From Rugalucina vietnamica (lineage: Eukaryota; Mollusca; Bivalvia; Lucinida; Lucinidae), in the NCBI GenBank assembly GCA_964017185.1, contig OZ024872.1, positions 41,670,188 to 41,734,187 on the forward strand: a stretch of 64,000 nt of DNA, given 5' to 3'. Below are positions 1 through 12,000 of the stretch, one piece after another (the stretch's first letter is position 1; each line of letters begins with the position of its first letter). The position numbers and the translations under genes are program-made. Below the pieces are notes generated by a model that worked only from the letters and a program-made list of their open reading frames with translations, made no database searches and was not told the origin of the DNA.

Positions 1-895
1 CCCAATAGCCTCGGAGGGACTGCTGCAGTGCCGTATAGATGAAAAATGGTAATTATGACGTCACGTGGCGTCACATATACGTCATAAAAATAGTAAAAAT
101 TCAATTGTGCTGGATAATTCATTTTCAAAGACCCGTAGAATTGTCAAAAATGAAACAAAACGAAAACTAAAGTGTTTTTAGATATGGATTGCGACAAGCT
201 CGGTGTGAAATGGTCAAATGTTTTTCTTCATTAATTCAACGTGACGCCACATGGCAAAAAGTGTAAAATGACTTTTTATTCCTGTGGGTGGTCAGTGACT
301 TTACAAATGCCGGTTTCGTGTAAAAATGGAAGCAGAGTACAGTTACTGATCCCTTTCACCTGTTACGGAAGACTTAAAATATCCTTGGTGCAAAAAAATA
401 CCAATTTTCTTTTTTTGCGTTTTTAAAGCTCTTCAGTGTATGACTTTTTAACTGTTTTAATGTTTATTTTATATTTTCATTAAAAGAAATAAATAAAAAA
501 AATCATAACAGATGTTAAAGACGGCTGCAATTGATTATAACTGAAGACTAATTTTGTTAGTTCTTAATAAAACCTAAGTTGTGGGTACTCATAAAAATCA
601 CCACGACGAGACAATTTCAATGAGTACTAACAACATAGGTTCTTATGAAAAGTAAACAAAATTATCCCTTAATTATCACCAAAAACATCTCATTATCTAG
701 TGCTTTGTTTACCTGTAAAAGTTTGCTACTGCAAAGCATGTAGATTTCATGAACTGAAATGAGTTCAGGCTATTTATAGCTAACTGCAGTAAATTGCAGG
801 CAGGTTTTTATACACATACAGCAAATCATGTCAATTTCACCTAGCCCATGCTAATTTCATGGTGATGCTATTTTAGGGTACTCAGGAGCGTAATA
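1..895. other. Intergenic, no feature seen
   Basis: AT-rich DNA with only short chance open frames on both strands. I see no exon borders, RNA gene or recognisable repeat. Confidence 0.5.
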
Positions 896-1942
896 TATAC
901 TCATCAAAAGAAGTTTTGCACCATTTAGATTTTTTCATATTTTTAAATGACATTTTAACTAACAAATTTTAAAGTTAGCTTTTTGAATTTGCACAGTCTG
1001 AAAGAGTGTGATAATGTGTGTGATAATACCAAAAATTGTTGCGGAAACGATTTTAGGAAAAATTGAAATTCCATTTTTCTGTAAATGCTGAAAATTGGAA
1101 AATCGAAAAAAATCCACAAAAAAATACCACAGCATCAAGAACACATTTTTGTTTCCAAATTTACACACAAGAGCTCCAAAGCTAATGATTAAGCCTAAAA
1201 ACAATTTTAAAAATCTCAAAATTTTAGTTAAAAATCATTTTTTGACAAAATTGCAATTTTTGAGAAAAAATGATAAATATTGGAAAAACTGAGTAAAATC
1301 GAAATTCATTTCAATTTTTGATCACTATGAGATGTTTTGACACCCACAATTGCCGCCTGTTTTTACTTTCTGTTAAAGGCAATCTCATGTCAAAGATGTT
1401 GCATGAGTACTTTTTTGACATGCAGCTTTTTAAAAATTCTGAATTTGGATGGGTTGAAAACCAGTACCTTCAGTTAAACATTAATGGGTGCTGCATGCTG
1501 TGTTTGAAAGAAAAACAAACCATTTTAATGGAGAGATGAGTTACTAATCTTTATCTAAGAATTTAAACAAAATCTCAAAAATCGTTATTTTTGGTCAAAA
1601 ATAGTGTTTTTGTCAAAAAAAAAATCAATTTTTAGTTTTTTGCTTTAAATGATTGCTTTCAGTATCCCAAGTGAGGATATGAAACGAATTCGGGCTTGGA
1701 AGCCCAGAAATAAAGATGTGGGCTTTTTGCTGCATCCCAAATTTTGGTGTTTTCAAAAACATGCATTTTTGAACATTTTTATTTAATCTTTTTAAGAAAA
1801 AATGTTGATTTGTCATTCAGGAAGTCCAGCCCTTTAAGATGGTATTAAGTTTTAAAAAGTTTATTTGAAAAATATCTATACTAGATATTATTTTTAAATG
1901 AGAAAAATATCAACTGGTGCAAAACTTCTTTTGATGAGTATA
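896..1942. mobile_element. DNA transposon or long MITE with TATACTCATC...AAGTTTTGCACC ends
   Basis: Inverted termini: the left end TACTCATCAAAAGAAGTTTT matches the right end GATGAGTA read inward from 1942, with GCACCA/TGGTGC in both. A TA lies outside each end, as for Tc1/mariner-type insertions. The 1 kb interior has no convincing transposase frame. A related pair of termini occurs at 45277-46132. Confidence 0.7.
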
Positions 1943-2111
1943 TAGATTTTGGAGGTTAATATAAAAAAAACTGTCAAAATAATTAACCTCGAGGAACTAG
2001 TTTGATCTGGTTTTCATCAGTTTGGTCCTGTTTTAAAGCAAATATTAGGATTTATTAAAACTGAATGAGCCAATCAGGAGACAGGATTTTCTTAAGTCAT
2101 ATAACAAACAT

Positions 2112-2203
2112 GTATATTACCATTCTAGTCAAACAAGTTTATTGGTATATATCTCAGGTTTTAGGTGAGCGTTTACAGGACCATTGGTCCTCTTGTTTCA
2201 TAT
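2112..2203 (-). repeat. Fragment of bivalve repeat with ggaccattggtcctc end
   Basis: Minus-strand match to the left end of the element at 15563-17570 (accagaggaccaatggtcct, then cgcccatctcag, and ataccaataaacatgttt). Confidence 0.6.
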
Positions 2204-2277
2204 TGTTATACGTCCCAGTCAATAGCTATGAGTCATGCCAGGACATCACCTGTTGAAAATGTTGTACAGCAATACAT

Positions 2278-2527
2278 TATGAAAACTTGCCCATGCAATA
2301 TACAGAGATATTTTTCACCTGTAAAAATTGAAAATCTCATTGGATTTTTAAAAATATTTTCTTATTTTTGCTCAAAACATAGATTGTGGCAGTTCTAACG
2401 AGTACCTACAGTCTATGTTTTGGAGCAAAAATAAGAAAAATAGGTATACCCCGGCTAACCCCAGTTTTGCTATATAAAAGTGGGGTTCAAGGGGGTATGC
2501 ATTACACGGACATGTTTTCCTGATGAA
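2278..2527. mobile_element. MITE family A, copy 1
   Basis: Fold-back element with outer ends like gaaaacatgcccatg and cacggacatgttttcctgat. The central palindrome pairs ttatttttgctcaaaacata with tatgttttggagcaaaaata around a ggttctaac-type core. Confidence 0.75.
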
Positions 2528-2807
2528 TCAAACAAATAAGAATTCCTTTTCTCAATAAAACGCAAGTTCACGCAGGTATACGTTGAGGGATTTTCGCTTA
2601 TGTGTGACGATGGCATAAGCCACACGAGGAGAAATACATTTATATCTAAGCGAAGGTTCATTTTTATTAGTCGTATTCATATATTCTATATGAAAAATAT
2701 CAACATAGAATATCAACATACATAAACATCGCGGAAGATATAAAATATATATTTGAATTTGACAAGCCTTTAAGCCTAAAGTACAAATGTACATGTATTT
2801 AATTTAA

Positions 2808-3530
2808 TAAACTAAAATTTTCCTGTCAACCAAAGCACTACATTTTATTTACTATTTTATTTTTATAGTACTATAATTATTACTCATAAGTATGTAACAC
2901 TATTGAAAAAAAAAAAACTACCATCTTCGAGAAACGTGTACTTATCGTTAACATTCTTTCTCATCTTTGTTAACCATACATGTGCTGTGTTTTGTATATG
3001 TGTTGGCTCATTTTGTCACATAATGTTAAATGAGTACCGTGTAAAATTAGTTTGACTTGACTTGATAAAATATTAGTTTTTCAGTTGTTTTATTGACGTT
3101 ACGCAAGATACATGTACTGGTGACACTTTGTGAAAACGTTTGCAAATAAAGGTACAAATTCCTAATTCCTATATATAGGAAAAATTTAATATTAAATCTT
3201 TATAATGAAATATTTACATTTTTATTGCTTGAAAGTATCTTTCTTGATGTTCTTCATTTCCCAATGAAAAACAGTAAGTCACGTGATCTAGAGGCCACGC
3301 CTATGGGCGGGGCGACGTCAAAACCCATCCAGTGACGTTGTTTGTTTACTCTTGTTGTTGTGACGTTGGTCGCGTATCGCCATGACGTTAGGCGCGAAAA
3401 TTTGACGTTTTGGCTGTTCCAAAATTTCGTTAAGTGGGATTTAATGTCAAATAACATGAAAATGAATGGTGATATGCGCAAATAAAAATCTAATACTTGA
3501 TTGATAATATAAAATGTAAATATAAGTATT
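2808..3530. other. Intergenic; TGACGT-rich stretch at 3300-3410
   Basis: AT-rich with no exon. Between 3300 and 3410 a GC-richer patch holds several gacgt/tgacgtt motifs next to a large hairpin, like the flanks of the hairpins near 7.5 and 51.9 kb. Confidence 0.4.
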
Positions 3531-3661
3531 GAAATTCAGATTTTAGCTTTCACTGGATGATGAAAAACATTAGCTGTTTTAATGTCTCCGAGAAGCCCGA
3601 AACAGACATTAAAAGAGCCTAATGTTTTTCATCATTCAGTGAAAGCTAAAATCTGAATTAC
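3531..3661. repeat. Large hairpin (inverted repeat)
   Basis: ttcagattttagctttcact pairs with agtgaaagctaaaatctgaa, continuing through gatgaaaaacatta/taatgtttttcatc and ttttaatgtct/agacattaaaa, with a small loop near ccgagaagcccga. Probably the core of a MITE. Confidence 0.75.
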
Positions 3662-4296
3662 AATCCTTTAATAAAATCCATAAATGAACGTACTGTTCAT
3701 GTTCACGTTTCGCATTTTTGTCGTAAAAAATATTCCGTTTGTTCAAGTGTACGGCCGTAACGTCTTTTACGCAAATGTAACGTCAGGTGTCACCAGTATT
3801 GTGCGTCACGTCATTATGACGTGTCTCTGTTTAAGTATGACATGTTTGAATTCGCGCGGTCTCTATGTTATTCAGGTTGCATGTATAAACGTTGGATATC
3901 GGTGACCTTACGCTTTTAACGTTGCGCCTTCAGCAGATTTTAAATATATTTCGAATTTAACCTACATTTACTTATTAAATTTTGGACATTGCAAGGAAAA
4001 TAACAAAGGACGACCATATCTTGCGATTTGTCATACCCATACCTTCTAAGTAATAAGCGTTAAGAGTTAATGAAATACATATACATAACTGAAAGACGAA
4101 AAGAATGACTTATTATTATACAGATACGTAAACCAGAAATTCTAATGCACTTTATATAATAATTGTTATCGTGAAATAGTTCTTGGTTTAAACTGGCATT
4201 TACACATATATTTTTTTTCAAGTTGAACTTTTTTCGAGAACTTAATGAAAATGTACACAAATTTCCTCCGATTTCTCGAACAAGCCAACGTATGAT

Positions 4297-4525
4297 ATTT
4301 GAGCCGCCGCACCAGAAAAGCAACAATCTGTATATGCAAAACCAAAGACGTAGATCAGCTGTGCAGTAACTGCACAGCTGAAAAGCGCCTTTGATTTCAC
4401 TCCATAGATAGCATGATGCAACATTTTACTAAATTCGAAATTTCAAGCTTCTGGCCTACTTCTGTGACTGTACAGACCGGTTTGTGTCAGACCTGGCCGG
4501 ATACCCAAACTGTTAGTTTTCTCCA
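4297..4525. mobile_element. MITE family B, diverged copy
   Basis: Starts gagccgcc and shares agcttctggcctacttctgt, gactgtacagaccggtttgt and the inner gatcagctgtgcagtaactg hairpin with the better preserved copies at 10.7, 27.1 and 59.7 kb. Confidence 0.65.
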
Positions 4526-4808
4526 TTACGAAAACATGCCCATAAAATGTAATAAACAGATTTTTCTTTAATTGTAAAAATTGAAAATTTTCACTAAAAA
4601 ACTTTTGATATTTTTCTAATTTTGCTCAAAACATAATTTGAAGGTACACGTTAGAACCGCCTCGGCGAGGCGGTTCTAACGAGTACCCACAATCTATGTT
4701 TTGGAGCAAAAATAAGAAAAGTAGGTATACCCCTCTACATCCCAGTTTTGCTATATAAGAGTGGGGTATAAGGGGGTATACATTGCACGGACATGTTTCC
4801 CTGGTGCA
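4526..4808. mobile_element. MITE family A, copy 2
   Basis: Begins gaaaacatgcccataaaatg and ends cacggacatgtttccctg, with a perfect central gaaccgcctcggcgaggcggttc stem inside the acccacaatctatgttttgg arms. It directly follows a family B copy. Confidence 0.85.
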
Positions 4809-6370
4809 TTTGCAAGTGATTCATTTCCAGGTTTGTTTGCTCTTTCCAGAAATTCTTGTGCTCAAGGGAGCTACGCTTGGCACAATTCGTGGTTCAGATG
4901 GGGTTACGCGAGTCCGTTTCTCGTGAAGCCTTGAGGCAACATTCCACTGTCTCTGACGGGGAGTTATCCAGGTACTAGGTAGGGATGCCACGCCGCCCCT
5001 GGGGGTGCCGGTGTGGAAGCTTAGCTGACTGTCACTCTGAAATTATACGTCAAGACTTCAGATGGTGTCCTGATCGTATTATCTACATGTAAATGCATTG
5101 TGTATACATGGGTAAATGCACTTCTTTTCGGTCGGTCGTCTTTCAGCTGAATATGGTTGGTATTCGAGTTCATGTATTATCTCGAGGATTTCGTAAAAAT
5201 GGTGCAATTGTGAGTGAGCATTTCTCAGTAGCCTGTATATAAGGATTTTAGAAATTTGAAAAATCATCGACGCTCGTTGCTTCGCAAGTTTGGTACCGTT
5301 TCGTTTGTTCGTCAAATTTTCCCATATAATTTAGAGTAAAACTGTTCAAATATGTTTGGTTATAATAGCTGGATTGACACAATTATTACATTTGTAGATA
5401 TTTTGCAAACAAGATCAGATAAATGAACAAAACAATTACATGTTGCAAATAAGATCGGCTAAATGAACAAAACAATTACATGGACGCTTGCTTAAAGAAA
5501 TTATAGTAAAATGGTATTTGGCGTTGTCTCCAGTAAAAATGGTAAGCGACGTCCCAGGGAAAGTGGTTTTATGTTCGTGATACGACTGTTTATTGTGGCT
5601 GTCCTTTTTCGTGCCCGTTTTCCATACTTTTGGTTGAAACTTAGCCTACTTCTTACTTTCACGAGAGAGAACAAGTCATTCTGCTCCTCGAATTTGTCGC
5701 TAGGAAAAATGTTTTGTTATGTATTATGTATTTTTCCCCGACCCGGTGTCTATGTTGGGACTTCAAATTTAATCGCATTGATTTCTGGTTCCTATATTCT
5801 TACTCTATAACGCAAACCACGAAATTACGGGCTTTATGGGTATTTTAGAATTTTGTCGTACATTTATTTGACAAATGTCGGTTCAAGTTTGAGATTTTAC
5901 GGTAATTGTAACTTCGTTTTAAGTAGAACTTTGTTTTTAAAACAATAGTAAGTTTGATTTATATATGTATTCAGTTTTGCTGTTTTAAAATGCAATGTTG
6001 TTGTGCTGTGTTTAATAAAGTATTCTAAGTTTCAGACTGTTGAGAGATTAGAGATGTGTTACAGAGATGGCTGGCTATAATCCGAAATTGTAGCTGTGAA
6101 ATGGGATGGAAACAGGATGCGTTTTAGTGGAATAATAAACATATATGTAGACAGTTTTAAACTGCTGAAATTGAGTGTGGTTGTTATTGAGTCGAAAAAT
6201 AAAGCAACAGCGGCATTTCAAAATATTGTGTTATGTTCTTTATTACTCTTGAATTGTGATTACTTTTGCAAGGCAAGACCTTATATTAAGACCGATAGAG
6301 AAAAGACTTTATTTATTTGCGGACGAACGAAGTGAGGGAGAAAATAATTGGCGGTGTTTAGAGCGCTAGT
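4809..6370. other. Intergenic; short direct duplication at 5404-5482
   Basis: No exon found. At 5404-5482 a unit of about 40 bp ending taaatgaacaaaacaattac is repeated twice in tandem. The rest shows only chance frames, including a 99-codon frame at 5511-5810 without splice support or recognisable motifs. Confidence 0.4.
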
Positions 6371-6375
6371 AGAGA

Positions 6376-6490
6376 TTAACTCATAGAAGCCTGGTGTCCG
6401 TTTATAGGACATAGGCAAACAGCTTAGTCTCAAATGTGATACCACAGAACGAGGCATTCCATCTAGTGCTATAATGTTTGTTTTATGGAT
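6376..6490. mobile_element. Fold-back family E fragment
   Basis: Diverged match to one arm of the element at 26305-26753: actcatagaagcctggtgtc, ggacataggcaaacagc and a remnant of the cgcggcgtc hairpin. Confidence 0.5.
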
Positions 6491-6604
6491 TTTCATCCAA
6501 AATTGCAATGAAAATTCAAACTCGCTCCTGTTCCTAAGGTAGACATTTTACTGGCATCAACTTACAACAAAAGTGACGAATACAACAAAGAGGCACACAG
6601 ATAA

Positions 6605-6626
6605 AAAAAAAAAAAAAAAAAAAAAA
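6605..6626. repeat. Poly(A) tract
   Basis: Uninterrupted A run just downstream of EF-hand gene A, not obviously the tail of a recognisable element. Confidence 0.8.
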
Positions 6627-6690
6627 CGCCTTGGAACAGTCAGTAGAGAAATCATTGGAGGGATTTAAATGATATTATGAGACCTAAAAC

Positions 6691-6696
6691 TTTATT
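6691..6696 (-). terminator. Candidate poly(A) signal AATAAA, EF-hand gene A
   Basis: Perfect AATAAA on the minus strand two bases after the in-frame TAA of the terminal exon. The spacing is unusually short but allows cleavage 15-30 nt downstream. Confidence 0.4.
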
Positions 6697-6698
6697 GT

Positions 6699-6784
6699 TT
6701 AAACCCTAAAAATATGACGAATGTGTTTATTTACCTGTACTGGTGTTTCTGCTGCAACAGTCTCTTGTACGTGAGATTTAAATT
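6699..6784 (-). CDS. EF-hand gene A, terminal exon
   Basis: After a CACTTGCAG acceptor the first two bases complete the Glu at position 12 of EF loop 4, followed by FKSHVQETVAAETPVQ. The frame runs on to TAA at 6699-6701, with AATAAA just beyond (6691-6696). An alternative is a donor at CAG/GTAAAT (6734) leading to an unseen exon. The phase match to EF loop 4 is strong; the exact 3' end is less sure because the 3' UTR would be very short. Confidence 0.72.
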
Positions 6785-9536
6785 CTGCAAGTGACAAATA
6801 CAATAGAGATTGAAAGAGTTGCACAATGCCAGTTTATCATTTAAAATGCAATAATCATGCGTATTGGTGCCGTCGATATGATATCTTACACAACTATAAT
6901 TCCAACTTCACTAATTTTCTACATTCTGATTGGTTGTTTGGAAGACTTTATACTTCGATAAAAGCAATGCGTAAGAATACTCGGTTTTCACCTTAAAAAC
7001 GGCGCGACGTTACGTGATTACGTGACGTTTCTTCAAAGAAATGCTGACGTCATCAAATCTAGACGTCATAAAAACAATGGATGAGCGCGTTTTGAAGGCG
7101 TCGAAATGAATATTTGGAATTTGTATTAACATGGACGCTTTTTCTTTTACCAGAACATCGTGTGGTAAGTGTTTTAATCTTCTTCTTGTGTGTTGGAATT
7201 TGAAGTTTGAATTTCAGAAGTTCCAGGCCCCAGTTCAAAATCGACATGTCGTTCTATTGGTCCAGACGGCGATATTTTTTCCCGAAAGAACAATTTTGAC
7301 TGAACGAAAGACGTTTTAAAGCTCCCGCTTTTACAGCCTGCCTATAGCAAGCCAGTTATAGTTTCTAATTATTGCGAGAAGAGAGTTCTATGCCTTGGAA
7401 AATTTCAAGATGGCTGCCTCATGAAAACCCGTTTTGCTCTATTTTCCTTCCGCTGGCAATAAAAACTTTTAATCAATGTAGACAAATGCAGTGTAATGAG
7501 ACAAAGTTGGAATTATAAGGAATGAATTATTATTTTTGTTGATTTTATCGATGTGTAAACTCAGGCGAATCACTCACAAACTTTTTCATAAAGCCCTTCG
7601 GGCTTTATTTAGTTTGTGAGTGATTCGCCTGAGTTTACACATCGATAAAATCAACAAAAATAAAATTCATTCCTATAATGACGTTAGAGGAAAAATAAAT
7701 GGTCCAATGTTATTGTTGGCTCTTGACTGCGACAAAGATATACTGTTGATGCTACAAATAATCCGAATCAGAAGTACTTTTCGCAAACGGCGTGGTTAAG
7801 ACGCCACATTTCACTTTCGCTTGCCCTGTTGTTGCAGAATACGAAAACATGTCTATACTATATTCAGTTTTTTCCTAAATTTTGTAAAAATTGCAAACTT
7901 TCTGTTAAAAAAGTTAAGGTATTTTACTGTATCTTTGTTCGAAACATAATGACATTGATCGTGGGTACATGTTAGAACCGTTTTAACACAATATAGATCA
8001 AAACAAAAAAATGTATAATCCTAGTATACTCCAGTTTACAATTTAAAATTGGGTTTTAAGGAAGTATACTTTCATGGACATGTTTTGCTGATGAAATGGG
8101 CCCAAGTCCCGGCACCACATGGCATACCTTGAAAATCTAATGCCCCTGTCCCTTCAGGATCAGCCTCCGTGACCAAAGTGGTTATTTCATCTTCCGAGAT
8201 CTCTACCCCGATGTTAGTACACGCCTTCTTCAGACTGTCTATGGTAATGACACCATCGCCACTAGGATCTAAAACTTTAAAGGCGGCGTCGGCCACCTTG
8301 TTTTCATCGCAACATGTTATCTGTAGCAGGAACAGGAATTCTTGGAATTCCACGAGGCCAGTATCTACAGATAGATCAACGGGTATCTATTGATACTTGA
8401 AATGAACATGACCAGACCGCTATTGACATCTGACACGAGCTTAAAATAATGGCTAACGAAGCAAACGTTTGTTTTGTAAATTGGATAGTGGAGCAGCATT
8501 TTGAACATTTATTTGTTATTTTCATTTTTGTTTTTATTTTTCATTACATTGTTGCCAAAGGAGACATTTCTAAGTGAATATGATCTGGCACAATGGGCAA
8601 AACTGTTGAGTCTTATACAGTAGAGACGTACTGTTGTACAGAGTTTGTTATAAATTTAATTCCGACACACATTGGCACAAATGTGTGACCGACATTCTAC
8701 CTATAGGCCACCGCGTTTCCCTCACATTTTTGTTGTAAAGACATTATCATTAATTTTGCTTTCACACAATTTATTATCCTGCAACATAGACCAGTTTTAT
8801 TTACGAGTAACCAATTACTCACCTTTAGGATCTATACATTTGAGCGTGTCTTGACCTTTAAAGTTTCGGTTGTATTCTCCTATATATTTCATTAGCTGAA
8901 TCAACTCGGAAACGTTGAGGTTTCCATCTCCATCGCTGTCAAAACTGGCAAAAACTTTGTAATATGCTGGAAAACAAACCCATGGAAAAAACAGAGATTT
9001 TTAAAACTGAAAAAAGAAGACTTAACAACAAGCAATATATCTTATTTATTTATTGAGTTTTATTTTATTTTATCTTATTTTAAGTTTTTGTCTCTCAGCA
9101 TAGATTGTGGTTATACGTTAGGGCCGCCTCACCGATCAAAATAAATACAAACACCCATGTTTTACTACAAATAGTTTCAGGTCTTGAATGCAACACAAAT
9201 GACGTTAAAATAATAATACAATAAAATTACGCAAGGGTTGTACACCTATTTTTTTTTCAGTTTCAAAACATCATACAAACATGTCCATGCAATGAATACC
9301 CCTTTATACCTAACTGTTTGGGTACTCGTTAGAACCAAATCGCAGCTATTTGCCAGTTGGTGACAACCCGACTTTCCATACCCAATCACAATGTTTTTTG
9401 ATATACTGGCAAAAGAAGAAAACCAACATAAGATTGACACAGAGAAATAGAAAGAACAACTTCTACCGTGACGATGATACAAACCTTCCTTTTGTTTTTC
9501 TGTGAGCCAGCTTTGTGGTGTTGGTTGCCATTCCAT
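6699..9536 (-). CDS. Calmodulin-like EF-hand protein, four coding exons
   Basis: Four exons join in frame: 9485-9536, 8823-8966, 8128-8364 and 6699-6784 (519 nt, 172 aa plus stop). The product has the calmodulin layout of four EF-hands. Loop 1 (DSDGDGNLNVSE) is canonical. Loop 2 (DPKDTGLVEFQE), loop 3 (DPSGDGVITIDS, Ser at position 12) and loop 4 (DPEGTGALDFQE) lack some usual ligands, so calcium binding is probably weaker than in calmodulin. The start ATG at 9536 has G at -3 and +4. The acceptor at 9558 lies upstream in the same frame, so a 5' leader exon is expected, possibly ending at the GTAAGA donor near 10417. The EF-1 exon has the same length and phase as that of the gene at 33-38 kb, so the two are paralogues. 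A MITE sits in the last intron. The call as an EF-hand gene is firm; the exact role (calcium sensor or troponin-C-like) is not known. Confidence 0.85.
7519..7675. repeat. Large near-perfect hairpin
   Basis: Arms of about 65 bp (tgttgattttatcgatgtgt, aaactcaggcgaatcactca) with a loop containing aaagcccttcgggcttt. Lies in the last intron of EF-hand gene A. TGACGTCA-like motifs at 7003-7070 lie to its left. Confidence 0.85.
7845..8093. mobile_element. MITE family A, copy 3 (eroded)
   Basis: Ends gaaaacatgtctatac and catggacatgttttgctgat are kept, while the central palindrome is decayed. It lies just outside the donor of EF-hand exon 8128-8364. Confidence 0.7.
8128..8364 (-). CDS. EF-hand gene A, exon with EF-hands 2 to 4
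   Basis: 237 nt from a CTATCTGTAG acceptor to a CAAG/GTATGC donor. It holds the rest of loop 2 (DTGLVEFQE), EF-hand 3 (DPSGDGVITIDS) and EF-hand 4 up to DPEGTGALDFQ, splitting the last loop codon. The other EF-hand gene has two exons (95 and 148 nt) where this gene has one, so an intron was lost here or gained there. Confidence 0.9.
8823..8966 (-). CDS. EF-hand gene A, exon with EF-hand 1
   Basis: 144 nt between a TTTTCCAG acceptor and an AAAG/GTGAGT donor, entering and leaving in phase 1. It carries helix AYYKVFASF, loop DSDGDGNLNVSE, and the first three residues (Asp-Pro-Lys) of loop 2. Length and phases are identical to the exon at 35449-35592 in the other EF-hand gene. Confidence 0.9.
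9095..9335. mobile_element. MITE family A, decayed copy
   Basis: Retains cagcatagattgtggttata and gttagggccgcctcaccg on the left and acaaacatgtccatgcaat with ggtactcgttagaacc on the right. Boundaries are approximate. Confidence 0.45.
9485..9536 (-). CDS. EF-hand gene A, first coding exon
   Basis: Encodes MEWQPTPQSWLTEKQKE, the calmodulin-type lead-in helix (compare LTEEQ). The donor AAG/GTTTGT at 9484 leaves one base of a split Ala codon. The spliced exon probably begins at 9558 after a TTCTTCTGCAG acceptor, giving 22 nt of 5' UTR or upstream coding frame. Confidence 0.8.
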
Positions 9537-9559
9537 ATCAAACGTACGGTGAGGAAATC

Positions 9560-10650
9560 TGCAGAAGAATTTGTCAATGAAAGAAAGGTTATTTACTAAT
9601 GTTGTGTTTAAATTTTTTATAGTAAAGTTATTCCATATAAGTAAATTGTATGTTTTGATTACATATTTGCATAATTAAATATTTTGAAGACAATCTGTGC
9701 AAAAATCTGACATTGTTTGAACGACTATTAAAATAAAAATGAACATGAAGACATGTATTAAACTAAAGCTTATTTCAAATAAATATGTTTTGATTCCATC
9801 TAAATATAATTAACAAAACATTTTGAAATTCTGACCTAGTCTAAATATGCAAACATACCGGTTTGTGTGTGATTTTCGAACTCCAGAAAACACTGATGAA
9901 ACTCACAGAAATAAAAGAGTGTCTACTAAACACAATCCAGACCTTTAAAATGCATGTACTGGAACTCGAGCTAGATGTTTCGTTAATACATAATTTGCGC
10001 ACCTGTGCTTGTTTTTGGAATGTTCTTATTTCTCCAAAAGATACTTAAAATCCTACTCTTAACGTCGCTATACTATAAAGAGGATAAATAGTTTTAAGAT
10101 TCGCATTAAGTTAAGCACTTCCGCAAACCATATAATTGCTAATTGAGAGTTTCAATTCTTAATGCAAAGAACATTCTCAATATCACTAAAACGCTGCCTT
10201 TTTATGTACTTTTCTATTTTTCATATTGTCTGTTCAGTGATTTTATTATATCTTTTTCTTCACTTAGACCGTTACTTGAAACAACCTTTGGGCTTACAAG
10301 TGTCAAACAATTCCGATCTAGACCAGGTTCAATTTTGGTCTAGATTTTCTGCAAGTTTTGTCGTCGGACAATTTTATGAAAGGAGTTGTATGTGGAATAA
10401 AATAATCTTACCATCATTTTTCCACCGAGCCCATTCTTCCAACTTAATCGATAAAGTCTTTTAATGTTATAGCGTGCCTCGTCATACACGTTTATAAAGG
10501 TTCTGTTCCTTGTCAAACGTTTGTTTAATGTTTTGTACTTTGCAAATCAGGTGACTCGAAACGTTTGCCAAGGTCTTTTATTATCATAAAAATATAAAAT
10601 ATTAATAACAGATTAACGAGGTTAATCCGTTTTGTATTTTCAGAACCGAT
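9560..10650. other. Upstream region of EF-hand gene A
   Basis: No coding exon found. A strong GTAAGA donor on the minus strand near 10417, preceded by AAAATGATG, could end a non-coding leader exon; no promoter element can be named with confidence. Confidence 0.35.
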
Positions 10651-10890
10651 TTGAGCCACCTCGTGGGAAAACCAACAATGTGGTTTCAGACTAGGTCCAA
10701 CACAAACCGGTCTGTACTGTCACAGAAGATGGCTAGAAGCTTGAAATTTCGGAGTTAAGTAGAGGAGGAATTGTACTATCCGTGTAGCGAAAACAAAGGC
10801 GCTGATCAGCTTCGCGGTTACCGCGAAGCTGATCTGCGTCTTTGTTTTCGCATATGCAAATTGTTGGTTTTCCCATGGGGCGGCTCATTT
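10651..10890. mobile_element. MITE family B, copy 2
   Basis: Inverted ends gagccacctcgtgggaaaac and cccatggggcggctc, flanked by ATTT on both sides (likely target duplication). The inner perfect hairpin is centred on gcttcgcggttaccgcgaagc. Confidence 0.85.
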
Positions 10891-11292
10891 GTGCCATTCA
10901 ACGTCAAGGCAAACACTGAGGCCATTTTTAATTGGCACACCATTATCGAAAATATTTTACTGCGTTGACTATTTTCTAAAGTAAAAATTTATTGTTCAAT
11001 CTCATTTCCATTTGGTACATACATGATCGCATAGAAATACCGGCATTGACATCAAAAAGTGTGGTTCCGGCATTTGGTTTAAATAATCTAAATTTATATG
11101 TTATGCTTCAGATTTCTGCGAGTTAATTTCAATAATTGTCTAGGCCTGGGAGAATCCGGTTGCTTTGGATAGTTTATGGGTTGCAATGAAGCATTCCGAG
11201 GGCCTTCCATTTAACTATTTGTAGAAAATGCAGTTTATTATTTGTACCTTAACACGGACTTTCTATTCTTGTTTCAATTGTATATAGCTAGA

Positions 11293-12000
11293 AGGTACAA
11301 GTAGGCAATGGCCAGGAAAAGGCGCAATCAGAAAGAAATTTCCACTCCGAGGTGGAAAACTAAATTGACAATTAGGTACTAAGAAAACATATCGCTAGTC
11401 GAGTGAGCAGCTATCGGTCCTCGTGGTGAATATGTAACTAGTCAATGAATCATCAAGGACAAACAAATAAATCATGATAACCACTATGATGAATAAAAAA
11501 CGAGGACTCACAGATTCAGTAAGCTGCCCGACGATGGAGATCCCTGGGCGCCAATATAACTTACTGAAAGTCCGGAGCAAAAGAAAATTACCAGTTGAAA
11601 AACACCAGTTGAATCCCAGTAGGATAAGCAACAGACAAGAAGCTCCAGCCCCAACCAACCAAAATGAATAGCTTTAAGTCGGGGCTACCATAGAGTCTGA
11701 CGCTCGACCCACCGGCGTGCAATTAAAGAAAGCAGCATAGTTATCAACTATGATTTGGTTAAAAAGTAAGCATACAGACTGTCGCATAACCCTATACGTC
11801 TGTAACGTGTAAATTATATGATTTTTCTGAACCGAAAAGATCATTCTTTCCTATAACTTTCTTAAATTTGTAAACCAAGTCACGGCATAAAATTCTGGTT
11901 CGAAAAGACTCTCGCGTTAAAGCGTCGTTAGCCTACCACTAAATTTGGAAACCAATTCATAGTGTCTGCGATAAAATTTAGACAATATTGAAGTTTGTTA
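11293..12000 (-). mobile_element. Retroelement family C copy, with coding-tail remnant
   Basis: The 3' end reads (plus strand) aaggtacaagtaggcaatgg. The copy has an internal deletion after gagcagctat and extends 5' into the inverse of the coding remnant seen at 29850-30285 (ccatagagtctgacgctcga, ttctttcctataactttctt). Confidence 0.75.

Noticed and set aside
5511..5810. 99-codon open frame on the plus strand
   Set aside because: Composition is like shifted non-coding DNA, with no splice support or recognisable motif and no coding neighbour on this strand.
9840..9960. Possible upstream coding exon of EF-hand gene A ending at AAACCG/GTATGT
   Set aside because: Phase could fit, but there is no in-frame ATG or clear acceptor, and an in-frame ATG with good context already exists at 9536.
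10143..10464. Overlapping 66- and 100-codon plus-strand ORFs
   Set aside because: Low-complexity hydrophobic frames in AT-rich DNA, with no supporting signal.
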